Assembly: GCA_037976565.1 (NCBI GenBank)
Contig: CP137671.1
Location: forward strand, 15,268,556-15,332,555
Origin: Mesocentrotus franciscanus
Lineage: Eukaryota > Echinodermata > Echinoidea > Camarodonta > Strongylocentrotidae
Direction: 5' to 3'
Length of the DNA: 64,000 nt
The notes beneath the pieces were generated by a model, which had not been told where the DNA came from, ran no database searches, and saw nothing but the letters and a program-made list of their open reading frames with translations. Within the stretch, counting starts at the first letter, position 1. Every line of letters starts with the position of its first letter. Below are positions 1 to 11,013 of the stretch, one piece after another. Made by a program: the position numbers and the translations under genes.

Positions 1-352
1 TACGGAGGACATACTGTGTATGATCGAATCTCTTTGAAACAGTACGCTAGGGCAGAAAGTTCACAATTTCAGTATCACTTTAATAATTTCCCAAATCTGC
101 CCGTAACTGTGAGCCATCGGCCAAAAAAAGAAGAAGAAGAAGAACGGTGAGATAGAAAGAAAAGGGAAAGATAAGAGATGTAGAGATAGAAGTAAAATGG
201 GAAATTAATTACAGTATCACCACGGATGGGGCAAACCTTTATCACGACACCCCTCAAAAGGTGTTTAGTGATGTCCCTGGTTGAAAATAATCAGTGCGGA
301 TAAAGCATTTATCAAGAATATGATGTTTGTTGCATTGTGTTTGTTTACACAG
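1..352. other. No gene seen; probably intron of the PM20D2-like gene
   Basis: No supportable exon is seen on either strand. The stretch ends in a T-rich tract and a CAG (350-352) that serves as splice acceptor for the exon that follows, so it most likely is intron of that gene. A short GAA-rich tract lies near 127-143. Confidence 0.4.
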
Positions 353-625
353 GTAAAATACTCTATAGTAATATAAATACTCTTTCTTTTGGAGGCGACT
401 ATGCCAATTTAATCACCAACAATACATTGGCGTCAGTGTACGAGCGTCAGCTGTCGGAACTCTCCGTCGATTACGCAACCAGTGAAGTGACGTTCTCTAC
501 TGATATGCTGATATGGGCGATGTTTCTTATGTGGTTCCAAGCATCCATCCCTTGTTTAACATAGGCACTGATGCTGCTAATCACTCAAGGGAAATTAATG
601 CTGCAACTGGAAATATTCCAAGAAA
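353..625 (+). pseudogene. PM20D2-like M20 peptidase/amidohydrolase, penultimate exon, frameshifted
   Basis: The translation after the acceptor at 352 reads DYANLITNNTLASVYERQL and then STDM; after a frame change it continues MGDVSYVVPSIHP, NIGTDAANHSRE. The block STDxGxVSxVVPxIHPxFxIG followed by NHxREF is the conserved C-terminal part of the M20 domain in PM20D2 proteins, which hydrolyse dipeptide-like amides in the cytosol (family knowledge). The frame is broken because CTGATATG occurs twice in a row (500-507 and 508-515); removing one copy restores the family sequence. No good GT donor is seen right after the conserved block. This is either a pseudogene, an allele, or an assembly error. 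The next exon is at about 1128. Confidence 0.7.
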
Positions 626-777
626 TCATTACTATAATTAATGGAATATAAATTCATGTAATTAGAACATCGGTAGTGCACGTTGCTCAAGAGGCATCAA
701 GCCATAGTAACAATACTACTTGTAGGCGCCTTTAGCATCTCCTGGGCTGGGTGCGTACGCAATATAAATGTGGCTAT

Positions 778-805
778 TAATATTATTTATTATTATCATT
801 ATTAT

Positions 806-843
<38 letters not shown>

Positions 844-959
844 TTGTTGTTGTTGTTGTTATTCTCATTATTGTTATTACCATCATTATTATTGTTATTA
901 TTAGTATTATTACTATCATTATTATCATTTGTATTGTTATTATTATTATTATTCATATT

Positions 960-999
<40 letters not shown>

Positions 1000-1105
1000 T
1001 AAATATTAGGCCTATTGTTTTTTATTAATATTATTATTGTTATTATCATAGTTATTATTATAATTATCATCATAATCATTATTATCATAATTTTTATTAT
1101 CTTCT
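778..1105. repeat. Trinucleotide microsatellite (TAG, TTG, TTA units)
   Basis: About 330 bp of ATT/TAG/TTG-type triplets, including a pure AGT run at 809-841. It lies between the two PM20D2-like exons, so it is intronic. Open frames here encode only homopolymers (Ser, Val, Ile) and are not genes. Confidence 0.95.
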
Positions 1106-1127
1106 TGTCTCACATGTGCTGACGAAG

Positions 1128-1255
1128 CTCAGACGCCAACGCTTGCCGAGGCTAAGGCCATGGCTTTCACGGGTCTCGAATTGGTGCAGCCTGGTAATAG
1201 CCATCCCTTAGACAAAATCAAGAAGGAATTTAAAGACAAAGTAGCCCCTCAGTAA
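1128..1255 (+). pseudogene. PM20D2-like gene, last exon
   Basis: Reads TPTLAEAKAMAFTGLELV and then IKKEFKDKVAPQ with a TAA stop at 1253-1255. PM20D2 proteins end with a similar PTLxxAKAxAxTALDVL helix and a charged IKKEF-like tail, so this is the last exon of the gene whose previous exon is at 353-625. The exact acceptor is uncertain: AG dinucleotides at 1126-1127 and 1131-1132 are both possible. The exon itself is undamaged; it is called a pseudogene only because its partner exon is frameshifted. Confidence 0.65.
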
Positions 1256-2880
1256 ATAATGCTTGATGCCGCAAGATCAGAACCGGAGTGCAATCCAATT
1301 CATCAATCCGAAAAATGAGGACTTTACTCAGTTTACGGCATAAGTAAAATACTTAGCTAAACTAAATGCTAAGTAAAACACTGACACAATTCAAGTGTTG
1401 AATTGAAGACGGGCCCTGATCATTGAAATCAGTGACGGATTTAAAGGGGCACGTGCCCCTTTATTTGGAGGGCGGTGCCCATAGCAAGTTTTGCACATTA
1501 TATTGCCATGGTATGAACAAATTTGCTGTTAATGATAATTATACAAAAGTGGTCAGAATTTCATAGAATTGAAAGAGATTTGTCACGGGAAGGGAAGAGA
1601 AAAGGGAAATTTTAGGACAAGAGGAATCGCACAAACATATTTAATGATGCAGAATAGCTAAGTGCTATCAAATTTCGTAAGAAAAGTGATAAATCTTAGT
1701 ATCCGCTTTAAAAAGCCAGTAGGAACTGACAATATGTCGCGGAGAAGTAAGTTAAACTAGTGTTCCAGTAATAACATTTGACGTTAAAATTTCATATATC
1801 TGGCTTATTTATTACTCTTTCTGTACAAATTATAATTAATTTTGTCAATATTATCCTAGCTCGAGTATCTTAGCACAGTTCATTCGAGTACGTGCACATT
1901 TGCCAGGGACCTTAACAACAAGAGCCCCGGTAGTTGTCTAGTGTAACACTTTAGGAACAATACACTGACATCACTAGAGCTCTTTTAATCAAATATATAA
2001 AGTAAAACGAATGAATAGGAGAGAAGAGAAGAGAAAGCTAAGAAAGATTTTTTTGTTAAACAAGGAAAGAAATAAAAGGGGACTGAGAACAGCTAGAGAA
2101 AGAAAAGGAGATCGACTAATATAAGGAAAAGGAAAGCAGGGGAAAAGGGGTAAATGCAATTTAAAAAAAATAACACGAGTTTGACAAAGAGACTGTAAAT
2201 CTTTCTTTTTTCAAATGCTGAGCACGCATTAAAGGGTAAGGCATCAATCAGTGGCTGTTTATATTCTGACAAGTAAAACTTTTGGACAAAGAGTTATGGA
2301 AATAAGCCTGATAGAGTGCAGTCTCCACGTTCATCCCTTTATATATAATTCTGCTCTACCCAAGAGCACTGAATTCATTTTTTAGTTAGCAACTAAAATC
2401 CTCCTTTTAGTTTTCTACAACCTAAAAGGTTCTTAGTAAGGTTCTATGAATACCAATTTAGTTGGCAACTTAGTAGTTATCAACTCTACATTAAGAAAAA
2501 AAAACTTCCAGTGCTCACAAAGAATGTAAATTAACCATTTTAATAGGCTAATGTACTTAATATTCATTTATTCCATCCACGTCTACTCCACCAGCAGGCA
2601 CACAATGGCTAGTTCCCAACTCGTTGAGTTAGTTGGCTACTCCATAGTTGATAACTAGTTATTTAGGTTGGCTACTAGAGTCAGTTAGCAACTAGCTTAG
2701 TAATGTGTTATGAATATGGGCCCAGCGTTCTACACCTGTTTCTATCTTTTTTTAATAGCAAGTCACTCTCTCCCTTTTGTGTTTTTTTTTTCAAACTGAG
2801 GGCTGCCAGCACATCAAGTTTCATGCTTACGCTTCATGTAGCCCTCTTGTACCATGTTTATATAATTCATATTGATTGTG
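1256..2880. other. No gene seen; diffuse repeat sequence
   Basis: No exon is supportable. At 1431-1480 there is a CAGTGACGG start followed by the self-complementary GGGGCACGTGCCCC, which resembles hAT-type element ends, but no matching right end was found. Between 2380 and 2700 the words AGTTGGCAACT and AGTTAGCAACT and their variants recur at least five times (near 2386, 2459, 2629, 2668, 2685). Confidence 0.4.
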
Positions 2881-2889
2881 CATTCATCG

Positions 2890-3100
2890 TGTAGCATGTT
2901 TTTTTTAAACATTTTCTATTTAATATCATGTATTGTATTAAGAAAATGCATCAATGTAAATGTATCAAATACAAATGTCACATAAATGCACATGAATATG
3001 TATGTTCGAAGAAAATTTTTGTATGTACAAATGTATTTCGTTGATTATGGAAATATAAATGGGAGAAAATAAATGTTACTTTGAATTGAATTGAAATAGA
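2890..3100 (+). mobile_element. LINE 3' end remnant with GAATT-type tail
   Basis: An AT-rich stretch with AATAAA-like words ends in ACTTTGAATTGAATTGAA (3080-3096). Short tandem tails of this kind end CR1/L2-like LINE copies elsewhere in the window (near 31110-31140). No coding part remains. Confidence 0.45.
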
Positions 3101-3156
3101 TCCAAAGAGTTTTGATGCTTCTTAATAGTATGCTGTAAATTTTGTTTGTGTCTTTT

Positions 3157-3201
3157 CTCAGGCAATATTTCACTATGTAATATAGTGAAATATTGCCTGA
3201 G
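3157..3201. repeat. Perfect hairpin, 20-bp arms
   Basis: Arm 3157-3176 (begins CTCAGGCAATATTTC) and arm 3182-3201 are exact reverse complements around a 5-base loop (GTAAT). There is no T tract, and this is not a bacterial-type terminator in animal DNA. It may be the core of a small foldback element. Confidence 0.9.
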
Positions 3202-3304
3202 GCACTTCGATCAAACTGAATCCCCATATTGGCCTAACAATGGACAGTGATAAGAGGAGGATGATAACCCATGACTTTTAAAACTTTTGCGTGCAAGGCT
3301 CTTA

Positions 3305-3505
3305 CTTTCAATCACAATAATTTTTCCGGAGTTGGCAAAATACGACAGGACTTATATAAAAGGATCTGCCGCAGATATGAAAAATGGATAACGCATGTCT
3401 TTAAAAAAAATGAGTGAGAGTAATTTTTTCCAGAGTTGGCAAAATCCGACAGGATATATTTAAAAGGATTTGCAACAGATAAAGAAAATGTCATCCAGGA
3501 CATCC
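3305..3505 (+). repeat. Two-unit tandem duplication, about 105-bp unit
   Basis: The block with GAGTTGGCAAAATACGACAG at about 3330 recurs as GAGTTGGCAAAATCCGACAG at about 3435, each followed by an AAAAGGAT and GCAGAT/ACAGAT context. The copies have diverged by several substitutions. No protein is recognised. Confidence 0.75.
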
Positions 3506-4039
3506 ACAAGAAACGCGTGTATAAAAATTAACCCACGTTTCAACGGGATGTCAGTGAACTTATATTTATGATGTTTTCGTGAAAACAACGCTCAGAATAC
3601 ATTCTTCAATTAAAAAGGCCTAGGCTTTTGCAAGTAAACGTTGATTGTGCAATTGTGTTTCTCTTTCCCCGCTGCACGTCATGAGAGGTTATTTCGATTG
3701 CGTCATTACCAACGCTAATGTTACATACTGAATTATAATAGTGGGTACTAGCTTGTACAGCGCTCATGTCTATCAGACTATACACTCCTGGCGCTCCACA
3801 ATTATTCCAAAAACTACAAAGACAAATTATGAGTGCGCTGGTTGTCCCTGTAATTATTGTTTCACTACTTTTGTAGAATGTCGCTCTCACATAGCGCGTC
3901 AATGTCTCAAAGGTCGCTGACGAAGTCCTACGTCAGCAATCACTGGCGGGGGGCTCCAAAAAAGTTCCACGACTAAAAAAAAAAGGATAAGGACAAGCAA
4001 AGGGAAAATGGGAAAACAGCAGAAAAAAAAGATTTACAC

Positions 4040-4660
4040 AAAAACATGTGGTAAATAAATAAATAATAAATAAAGTCATTTTTATATAGCGCATAATAAA
4101 GAATTCTCTATGCGCTTTACAACAATCAATTATACAATATATTACATGATTAATCTAAAGATTTAAATATGCATGAATTAACAGAAAATATATTTCGTAT
4201 ACAATGATGAAAAGGGAAAGGTATGAGAAGAGTTCCCTTCCTCTTGTAGGTAGGATGACGGAAATAAGAACCAAAAAGAGGAGGAAATATAGATACCCCA
4301 TCATTTATTTTTGTATTCCAATGCCACTTTCTTTCGAAACTAATTCCATCGGTTCCATTAGTATACCGAGTCAAGGCATTAAAGTACGTTTTGTACGGCC
4401 TATTGTGTTTGTCTTTTGGGGGCCTATTTTCTTACCAAATTAAAGAATGTCAAGTCCATGCCTTCTAGATAGGTACCCAAGGAAAATGCATTTTCATTAT
4501 TACAAGAGGCCGTCTATTGAAATGTCTGTGTCTATGTCCATCATGCCTGTATACATCATTATCTTTCAAATGCAAGAAATTTTCATTTAACCAAAATTTA
4601 CCTACAAGAGGAAGGGAACTCTTCTCATACCTTTCCCTTTACCACATGCTTTATACAATG
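4040..4660. mobile_element. Foldback MITE with a SINE tail inserted in its left arm
   Basis: About 40 bp at 4209-4250 (GGGAAAGGTATGAGAAGAG and onward) is repeated in inverse orientation at 4599-4641. Outside the right arm the sequence runs on through TTTACCACATG. The left counterpart CATGTGGTAAA is at 4046-4056, about 150 bp away from its arm. The intervening 4057-4205 starts with TAAATAAATAATAAA and a TATATAGCGC word, which is a reversed SINE 3' tail. So a SINE fragment inserted into one arm of an older foldback element. Confidence 0.7.
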
Positions 4661-4865
4661 AAATGAGGGAAGACCATATGTGAAATACTGCAAACAGGGG
4701 CGTCAATTCCAGGGGAATAGGGGATACATTATCCAGATTTTATTTCAGGGGGAATTGTCCCCCATCCGCTCGCCCTCAGATTTTTCGGGGGAAAGAAGAG
4801 TAATCGTGTTGGACACACACGCATAAATACTGATGCATACACACATACCTACACAAACTACTGTA

Positions 4866-5510
4866 TAGAGTAGAGGTGCTGTGGTCTAGTGGATAAGTCA
4901 CCCGACTGCAGGGTTAAAATCCAAGCCCAACACTAACGTCCTTTGGCAAGACGTTAATCTACATTTGCCACTCTCCACCCAGGTGTTAAATGGGTACCCG
5001 GTAGGATGCGAAATTTAAAGGTATAGACCAGTTTTGGAAACGCTCCCCTCTCAAAAAAAGAAATGGAAGCTCTTATTACCAATCATGTGAAAGAATATGT
5101 TTTGACTAATACGTGATGATACAATTTTGCCGGGAAACCGCCTACTAATTGATATATTTAGTAACTTATCATATCGATCCGGTCTGGATAGATATCGCGG
5201 TCGTGTATATAGTCCCGTATACATCTTTCTGTGTACAGTGCTTGTAACTTTACCAAGACTGGGCCAAACTTCTTACCATTTTGATGATTCCAGAACCTTG
5301 CAGTACACACCAATACTTATATGCTAGATGATCAACCTTTTCTGATCGATTCCACAACGTTTCTTTCACAATGCAATCGCATGACCAGAACTGGTCTATA
5401 CCTTTAGTGTAGTTTGCTATATATTATACAGATTATATCTGTAAAACGCTTAGAGACATTTTTGATGTATTAAGCGCTATATAACAGCGGAATATTATTA
5501 TTATTGTTAC
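4866..5510 (+). mobile_element. tRNA-derived SINE interrupted by a MITE
   Basis: 4866-4925 has a tRNA-like head: TGGTCTAGTGG as the A-box region and GGGTTAAAATCC as a degenerate B-box. It is followed by a SINE body (TTGGCAAGACGTTAATC, CCCAGGTGTTAAATGGGTA). The 3' part (AAAACGCTTAGAGACATT, AAGCGCTATATAA and an ATT-rich tail) resumes only at 5407. A MITE at 5018-5404 separates the two parts. No acceptor-stem pairing is seen, so it is not a functional tRNA gene. Confidence 0.8.
5018..5404. mobile_element. 387-bp MITE, TA target duplication, inside the SINE
   Basis: The termini are inverted repeats: AAGGTATAGACCAGTT at 5018 and its complement ending at 5404. The element is flanked by TA at 5016-5017 and 5405-5406. 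Removing it joins the SINE body to its 3' tail. A TA duplication is the hallmark of Tc1/mariner-type mobilisation (family knowledge). No transposase frame; a non-autonomous copy. Confidence 0.8.
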
Positions 5511-5689
5511 GTATTTTCAAATAGATATATGCGACAAAGCTTTTTAAAACAGGATAAAGTTGAAATTAATGTTATAGAAGTGGGTAATTGGTTTCATTTC
5601 TTCACGCCAGCAACATTTAATGAATTAAGAGAAGAAGTAAAAAGTAAGTCTTATTTTTGGTTGATGAAAATGATCTTTTTGACGAGTGG

Positions 5690-6235
5690 GGGGTATATTC
5701 AATTTTGAATAATCATATTACTGTACTTCACATGAAAAATGTTATGTATTACAGAGTACATACAATTTTGAGTATTGAATGTAATCAAATCGTATAAAGG
5801 CAAGATTTGTATATGTTTAACGAGTGGTATACTTGCATATTGCATTTGATGTGATTTATAAGTATTTCCCCAAATATAGTTGCAGTAGTTTAGATGTGGT
5901 AAAACAAGGCTATTGTACATAATATATAAAACATTACTAGGCAATATAAATTTTAATTTGGAGGGGATACCAACATATTTTAGCAAGTGTCTTAGAAATT
6001 TCTAACATATGCACAACAGGTAATAAATTATTAGGCACTTTCCTGTTCCTTGACCTAAATATGACATAATTTGTTTTAGTAACATTCAGAGATAATCTAT
6101 TTACTTTAAACCATAAAGAAACTTTAGAAATTTCCCTGTTTACTGATGAAACAAGCAATTGTAAATTAATGTTACTCATAAGAGCACATGTATCATTAGC
6201 AAACAGGGAAAACTTTAATAATGAAAGAAGATTTA
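5690..6235 (-). mobile_element. LINE reverse transcriptase C-terminal fragment, degenerate
   Basis: Minus-strand frames read VSLWFKVNRLSLNVTKTNY (around 6115) and then YNSLVLPHLNYCNYIWGN (around 5880). These are the thumb and connection region shared by CR1/L2/jockey-like reverse transcriptases, downstream of the FADD motif. Frames shift between the two pieces. The 5' side is cut by the MITE at about 6239. Confidence 0.8.
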
Positions 6236-6238
6236 ATT

Positions 6239-6480
6239 ATATCGTCGGCCGGCTGGCAGAAGGGCGTTAGCGCGCGACCGACTCGAAAACTACTTTTCGA
6301 ATTATTCGCATTTAAAGATTTGTTTTATATTTAAACTGCTTTTTTTTGGGGGGGGGTACCTGAAAAAGTCGGTTTTATAAAAGTTTGAGGCGATTTAGTG
6401 CTAACGCCCTTCTGCTTAACGCTTCATTTTTTACCTGAAATTCGAGCTAACGCCCTTCTGCCAGCCAGGCGACGATATCA
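6239..6480. mobile_element. 242-bp MITE with GGCAGAAGGGCGTTAGC termini
   Basis: The left end ATATCGTCGGCCGGCTGGCA continues into GAAGGGCGTTAGC. The right end is the inverse copy with one small gap. A third copy of the core word GCTAACGCCCTTCTGC lies inside at about 6400. Flanks are AT-rich (TATATC and ATATAT), so the target duplication is not certain. It sits between two LINE fragments of opposite orientation. Confidence 0.75.
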
Positions 6481-6499
6481 TATATAAGTCCTTTGCTTT

Positions 6500-7425
6500 T
6501 TCATTATATATTAATGGTTTAACCAATACAACATCTTTATTATCATTTGTGTTATTTGCTGATGACACGAACATCTGCTGTTCACATCATAATTTAAACA
6601 CCTTAGTAAATACACTTAATAATGAGTTACCAAAATTATCGCTATGGTTTCAATGCAATAAGTTATCCCTTAATATCGATAAAACAAATTTCATGTATTT
6701 CAAGCACGCAAATCATCATGTCATTGACTTTCCTTACAACATAATTATCGATAATATCCCTCTCGAAAGAAAGAGAACAACAACATTTTTGGGTGTCTTT
6801 ATCGACGAAAATCTGAATTGGAATGAACATATACGTCATATCACGACTTCAATTTCTAGGAATGTTGGTTTATTATATAAAATGAAGAAATTAATCCCAA
6901 GTTATACGCTTGTTATGCTTTATAATTCATTGATATTACCGTATATAACATATTGCAACTTAGTATGGGCCACCAGCGCCAAAACTAAAATCAACTCTAT
7001 TTATTTGTTGCAAAAGAAAGCCCTTCGTATTTGTACTGGTTCACCATATTTATCTCACAGGTCCAATATTTTACAAACTGAAAACCCAAACAGTATTTGA
7101 CATAAATTCGCTACAAAGTTTACTGATCATGTTTAAGTATTTAAATAATATGCTGCCTCTTTCATTTCACAACTTTTACACTATGAATAAAACCATTCAC
7201 TCTTACCCTACCCGTAATTCCTCAAATTTTCATCTAGTAAACCCGAAATTACTTATTGCCCATAGATCCATAAGACACCATGGTCCTGACCTATGGAACT
7301 CTCTCCCAGAATCTATTAAATCATGTTGCTCCCTCTACTCATTTAAAGCCAATGTTAAAAAGATGTTGTTATCAAAATATTCAAGAAATATACATTCATG
7401 CATATGTGTTTAAAAATGTAATTTT
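6500..7425 (+). mobile_element. LINE reverse transcriptase 3' half, two frames
   Basis: The frame at 6549-7100 carries the catalytic FADDT motif at its start, then LSLWFQCNKLSLNIDKTNF, LGVFIDENLNWNEHI and YNSLILPYITYCNLVWA. The frame at 7129-7413 carries the C-terminal block SYPTRNSSNFHLV and GPDLWNSLPESIK. These are the order and spacing of CR1/L2-like LINEs. A stop or frameshift at about 7100 separates the two. The endonuclease half is absent (5' truncation). Confidence 0.88.
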
Positions 7426-8763
7426 CAGCTTTTTTAAAAATGTGTATAGACTGGTACTTTGTTTAAGAGATGGATCTCTGTTATTCCAAAATACTGGACC
7501 GGTGTAAAGGGTATTATCAGTGATCTGCCACTAATCCAAACCTTGTTTGCTTCCCTTTGCAATTATATCCCAATTTCTGGCAATTCGAAGGTATGCTTTA
7601 CAGCTAGATTTTGGGGTAGATGTGAGGTGAAGTAAAATCTGCAAAGTGTGTTGTTCTTAGTACTGGCATTGCTTTTCTGATTCCAAAGAAATCAACCGAA
7701 GACAATTTCAATAGGCTTGTTCAGCCATTTATGAAATGTGCGAGCGTGGCAGTGATTCATTACATCATTCAAACATGATATGTATGGGTTACACTGTTGA
7801 GTTGATTTTTCGAAAGTCCTTGCGACTGCAAGTGTTTGGAGTTTTTACCGATCATTATCTTTGTAATGAAGAAACCTTATATTATTTTATGTCTTCGGTT
7901 TGCTTGTTACTGAAGGAGGGTTGAGTTGAGACATGTTGTTCTCTGATGCTGATGGAGAGTTCTATCGCAATTAGATGCGTCATTTCCTTGCGTTATTCAA
8001 GGTTATTAGAACATACATGTACAAATGCATAGAATATAGGTCTCGAGACAACCTCTTGGCGCAGATGAAACTCTTTAACTTGACGCAGGGGCGCGATGAC
8101 CGAGGATTCGACTGAACTGAAACGGATAAAGCCCATAATCCGTATCAAATTAATTCACTTCAAAACGACCATAGGATCTAAAATCACGTGTAACAAAAGG
8201 AAAAATCAGACCCCACACCACCTTCCCTTACTAAGCCCGGTTGTGAACACAAGCTCAACCCTTAAAGAAGAAGAAGAAATAATAAAAAAAGGGTTATTTT
8301 AATACTCTCTCAAATTTGGAAACTTGGCATACAAATACAGTATCTCATAAAGAAATCGACCAAGAAGTTCATATCTCTTTCTCAAATGTTAGATTTTTGT
8401 TTAATTATCGCTCATTAACTTTTTACATATCCGCGAAGTGACAATTCTGCTCTGTGCATGTACACAAAACATGTAGGGAAATGGTTCCCAATGGTTTGCA
8501 CAATTTATGAGGGGTCATTTCGGTTCCGTCAACGTACGTCAAGACGGTCAAATGAAACCTCTTATGGTAATTCGCGAATGCGCTAGGAATTCCAAGCAAT
8601 GATCGCACTGTTCATGCTGCACTCACTTATGTGCGTTGCATTCGATGCGTAATGTGCTGACTCAGCACTGCGTTAGTTACTAGCATGGCCTTTGACATTG
8701 AAGAAAAGGTGTAAATTTATCTTTCTGACTAACTGATTAAGAAGACTTGTCTTCTTCTTATAA

Positions 8764-9112
8764 TAGGGACTTTTAGATTTGCACGACGTGAACGTGTGAC
8801 ATCCTTTTAAGGCAATGTGACGTCCTTGTAAGGCATTAGGGACTTTTAGATTTACACGACGAGAGCGTGGACTGCCGCGTGTGAATTGTGTTAAGGCACT
8901 GGGCCGTGCCCGGCAGTGCCTTAAAAGGACATCACAGTGCATTATAAGGACGTCACACGTTGCAGTCCACTATGTCGACGTGCAAATCTAAAAGTCCCTA
9001 TTGCCGGCGGGACTGCTGGACACTGCCAGTGCCTTAAAAGGACGTTGCATTGCCTTAAAAGGATGTCACACATAGCAGTCCACGTGCTCGTCGTGTAAAT
9101 CTAAAAGTCCCA
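8764..9112. mobile_element. Nested MITE pair, GGGACTTTTAGATTT termini
   Basis: Four copies of the terminal word occur: forward at about 8765 and 8838, and reversed at about 8985-9000 and 9098-9112. This order fits one MITE inserted in another of the same family, or a tandem partial duplication. Inside are CCTTTTAAGG and CCTTGTAAGG palindromes and GTGACGTCCTT-type words. The orthologous site in duplicate copy 2 (about 46368) is empty, so the insertion followed the segmental duplication. Confidence 0.8.
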
Positions 9113-9116
9113 AATA

Positions 9117-9345
9117 ATAGAGGACGCGCAGTGGCTCAGTGGTAGAGCAATGGTCTCGTAACCGAGAGGTCCCGGGTTCAAAACCAAGTCAGTTCCCCTT
9201 GTGCCCTTTGATAAGGCATTAATCTTTATTACCAACTTCCTCGGAGAGGACTTAAAGCCGTCGTTCACCTGGTTGCTTACTTACAATAGTACAGGTAAAA
9301 CAATAATCAACCAACCAACATGCACTGTGTAGAAAGTGCTTGTCT
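9117..9345 (+). mobile_element. tRNA-derived SINE, copy 1
   Basis: The head has a good A box (TGGCTCAGTGG) and a near-consensus B box (GGTTCAAAACC), then a SINE body (CTCGGAGAGGACTTAAAGCC, CCTGGTTGCTTACTTACAATA). The matching copy in the duplicate is at 46372-46575, so it predates the duplication. The tRNA-like head lacks a closing acceptor stem and a proper 7-base anticodon loop, so it is not called a tRNA gene. Confidence 0.8.
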
Positions 9346-10849
9346 TTTAGACCGTTTACCTGCTGCAGCAGCAAACAACAACAACAACAACTAATTCAAT
9401 ACCTAAACGATTTTGCTTTTTCAATGTACTGGCAAAGTCAAGCATTTTTAAATGAGTTTTGCGGACGAGTTGGAATCATCTGGAAGCTGGGGAACACTTA
9501 TAGATCATCTTAAAATGCACAGAATGCCAAAATAGTACACAATATGGTTCTCAAAAGAAGAAGAAAAAAAAGTGCAAGCACACTATCATGTGCTGACATA
9601 AATTTAAAAGATTTCTATTTACGCGGTATATTTTGAATAAAAGTTCAGCCAGTGTACTAGCCCCAAGCCAGGCTTATAGAATATCCACCATATTAAGATG
9701 GAGGATGACGAAGATCGTTCTTAGAAATATTTGATTTCAATGGGCACGTCCCACAGTTATCTCAAAACTCATTAACTTAGCTTTCATCTTTGCACTTAAG
9801 TCCACCTTAAGTGTGATTGGCACTTCGAGCTCTTGTATAGCATACAATGCATATGTCATTAAGGTATCGTCCCTCTTCTTTTTGGTCAAAGACTCATTCA
9901 TCATAAATGTCTGTTCAGAGCCAGAAAGGCGTTCACTCTGTATTAAATTATAGAAGTAAATATTATCATTGCATATTTATCCTGACGACGGACAGAGATG
10001 GTATTTCGCAAATTTGGATATAAGACATAATTATGATAATTTAGGAACTTCATTGGATAGGATATTACAATGATACACAAAAAGTAATCTGTTGTTGAAT
10101 AAGGCGCTTATTTCATGCTGATACTACTCCGAAGTTTGTTTTACATGCAAATCAAGTACAAATAACCTACAGGAAACACTTTAAAATATGAATTATTAAT
10201 GAAGGCTTATGAAAAGTGTCGAAAGCTGATTGCCTACTATCATGACTAAAAAATACAGACTTAATATTACTGGAAATTACTGGAAATTACTGGAAATAGG
10301 TTTCAATCAATGCAAAACACTAAGCTTGATTTAACCATCCCTACAATTTGATTAATATATCCGATTGCGGTTTCTTTAAGACACGGTTTTAGAAATGTAT
10401 GTGTATATACTGGGTGGGGGGCTTAGGGAGGGCTTTGGAGGAATAGGGAGACTTGGGGTTCTTGAATTCATTTTCTACATGTTCCTCGCATAAAATTAAT
10501 TTATAATCAAGAAAAGGAAATGAAGGGTACTTGATGATTTTTTTTTCTGGGGGATTTAGCCCCTAGGTCTTCCTCTAGAACCGCTAATGGCCATTGTAGT
10601 TAATTAACACTCTAGCCGGCCAATCACCAAGGACGTGAAAGAAAAACTCGTCTTCGCGTTGTACAAATCGCACCGTAAGACGGTATTTGTCTTGCGTCTT
10701 CACAGCTTTTAATTTACCTTTGTAATTACGCCCACCTAAATGTGCTCCGAGTACAAGAAAATCATCTAAGTTTTTGTTGATGTCAAAGCGTAGCTATCAT
10801 TGGTAATTTTAAACGCACCTCTCATTGAACATTCAACTTATATATGTGA

Positions 10850-11013
10850 TAATGCCTTTGGAACGGTTGAAAATATAGGAATATTACTTGGCAACTGTAT
10901 CGTGTTTAGTCGGGGCGATCCGCCACCTGATAGCCGAAACCACCTCGCTTTCCCGGCAGTGGGTCATGCATGATAATGACTCAGAATCAGATGCTGCACT
11001 GAAAATGGTAAGT
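10850..11013 (+). promoter_or_regulatory. Candidate noncoding first exon and splice donor, GPCR copy 1
   Basis: A GTAAGT donor at 11008-11013 follows GCACTGAAAATG. The duplicate has the same donor context (CTGAAAATA then GTAAGT at 49103). Each lies upstream of a GPCR whose coding exon starts with a conserved acceptor. The likely reading is a 5' UTR exon spliced to the receptor exon, giving introns of about 17 kb here and 1.3 kb in copy 2. This is inference; no promoter motif is evident. Confidence 0.35.

Noticed and set aside
716..1028. Long open frames of Ser/Val/Ile on both strands
   Set aside because: They are translations of a trinucleotide microsatellite in an intron.
3157..3201. Rho-independent terminator
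   Set aside because: Animal genome, no T tract, no upstream gene.
9117..9195. tRNA gene with A and B boxes
   Set aside because: The anticodon arm folds into a 4-base loop, no acceptor stem closes, and the sequence continues into a SINE body shared with 46372.
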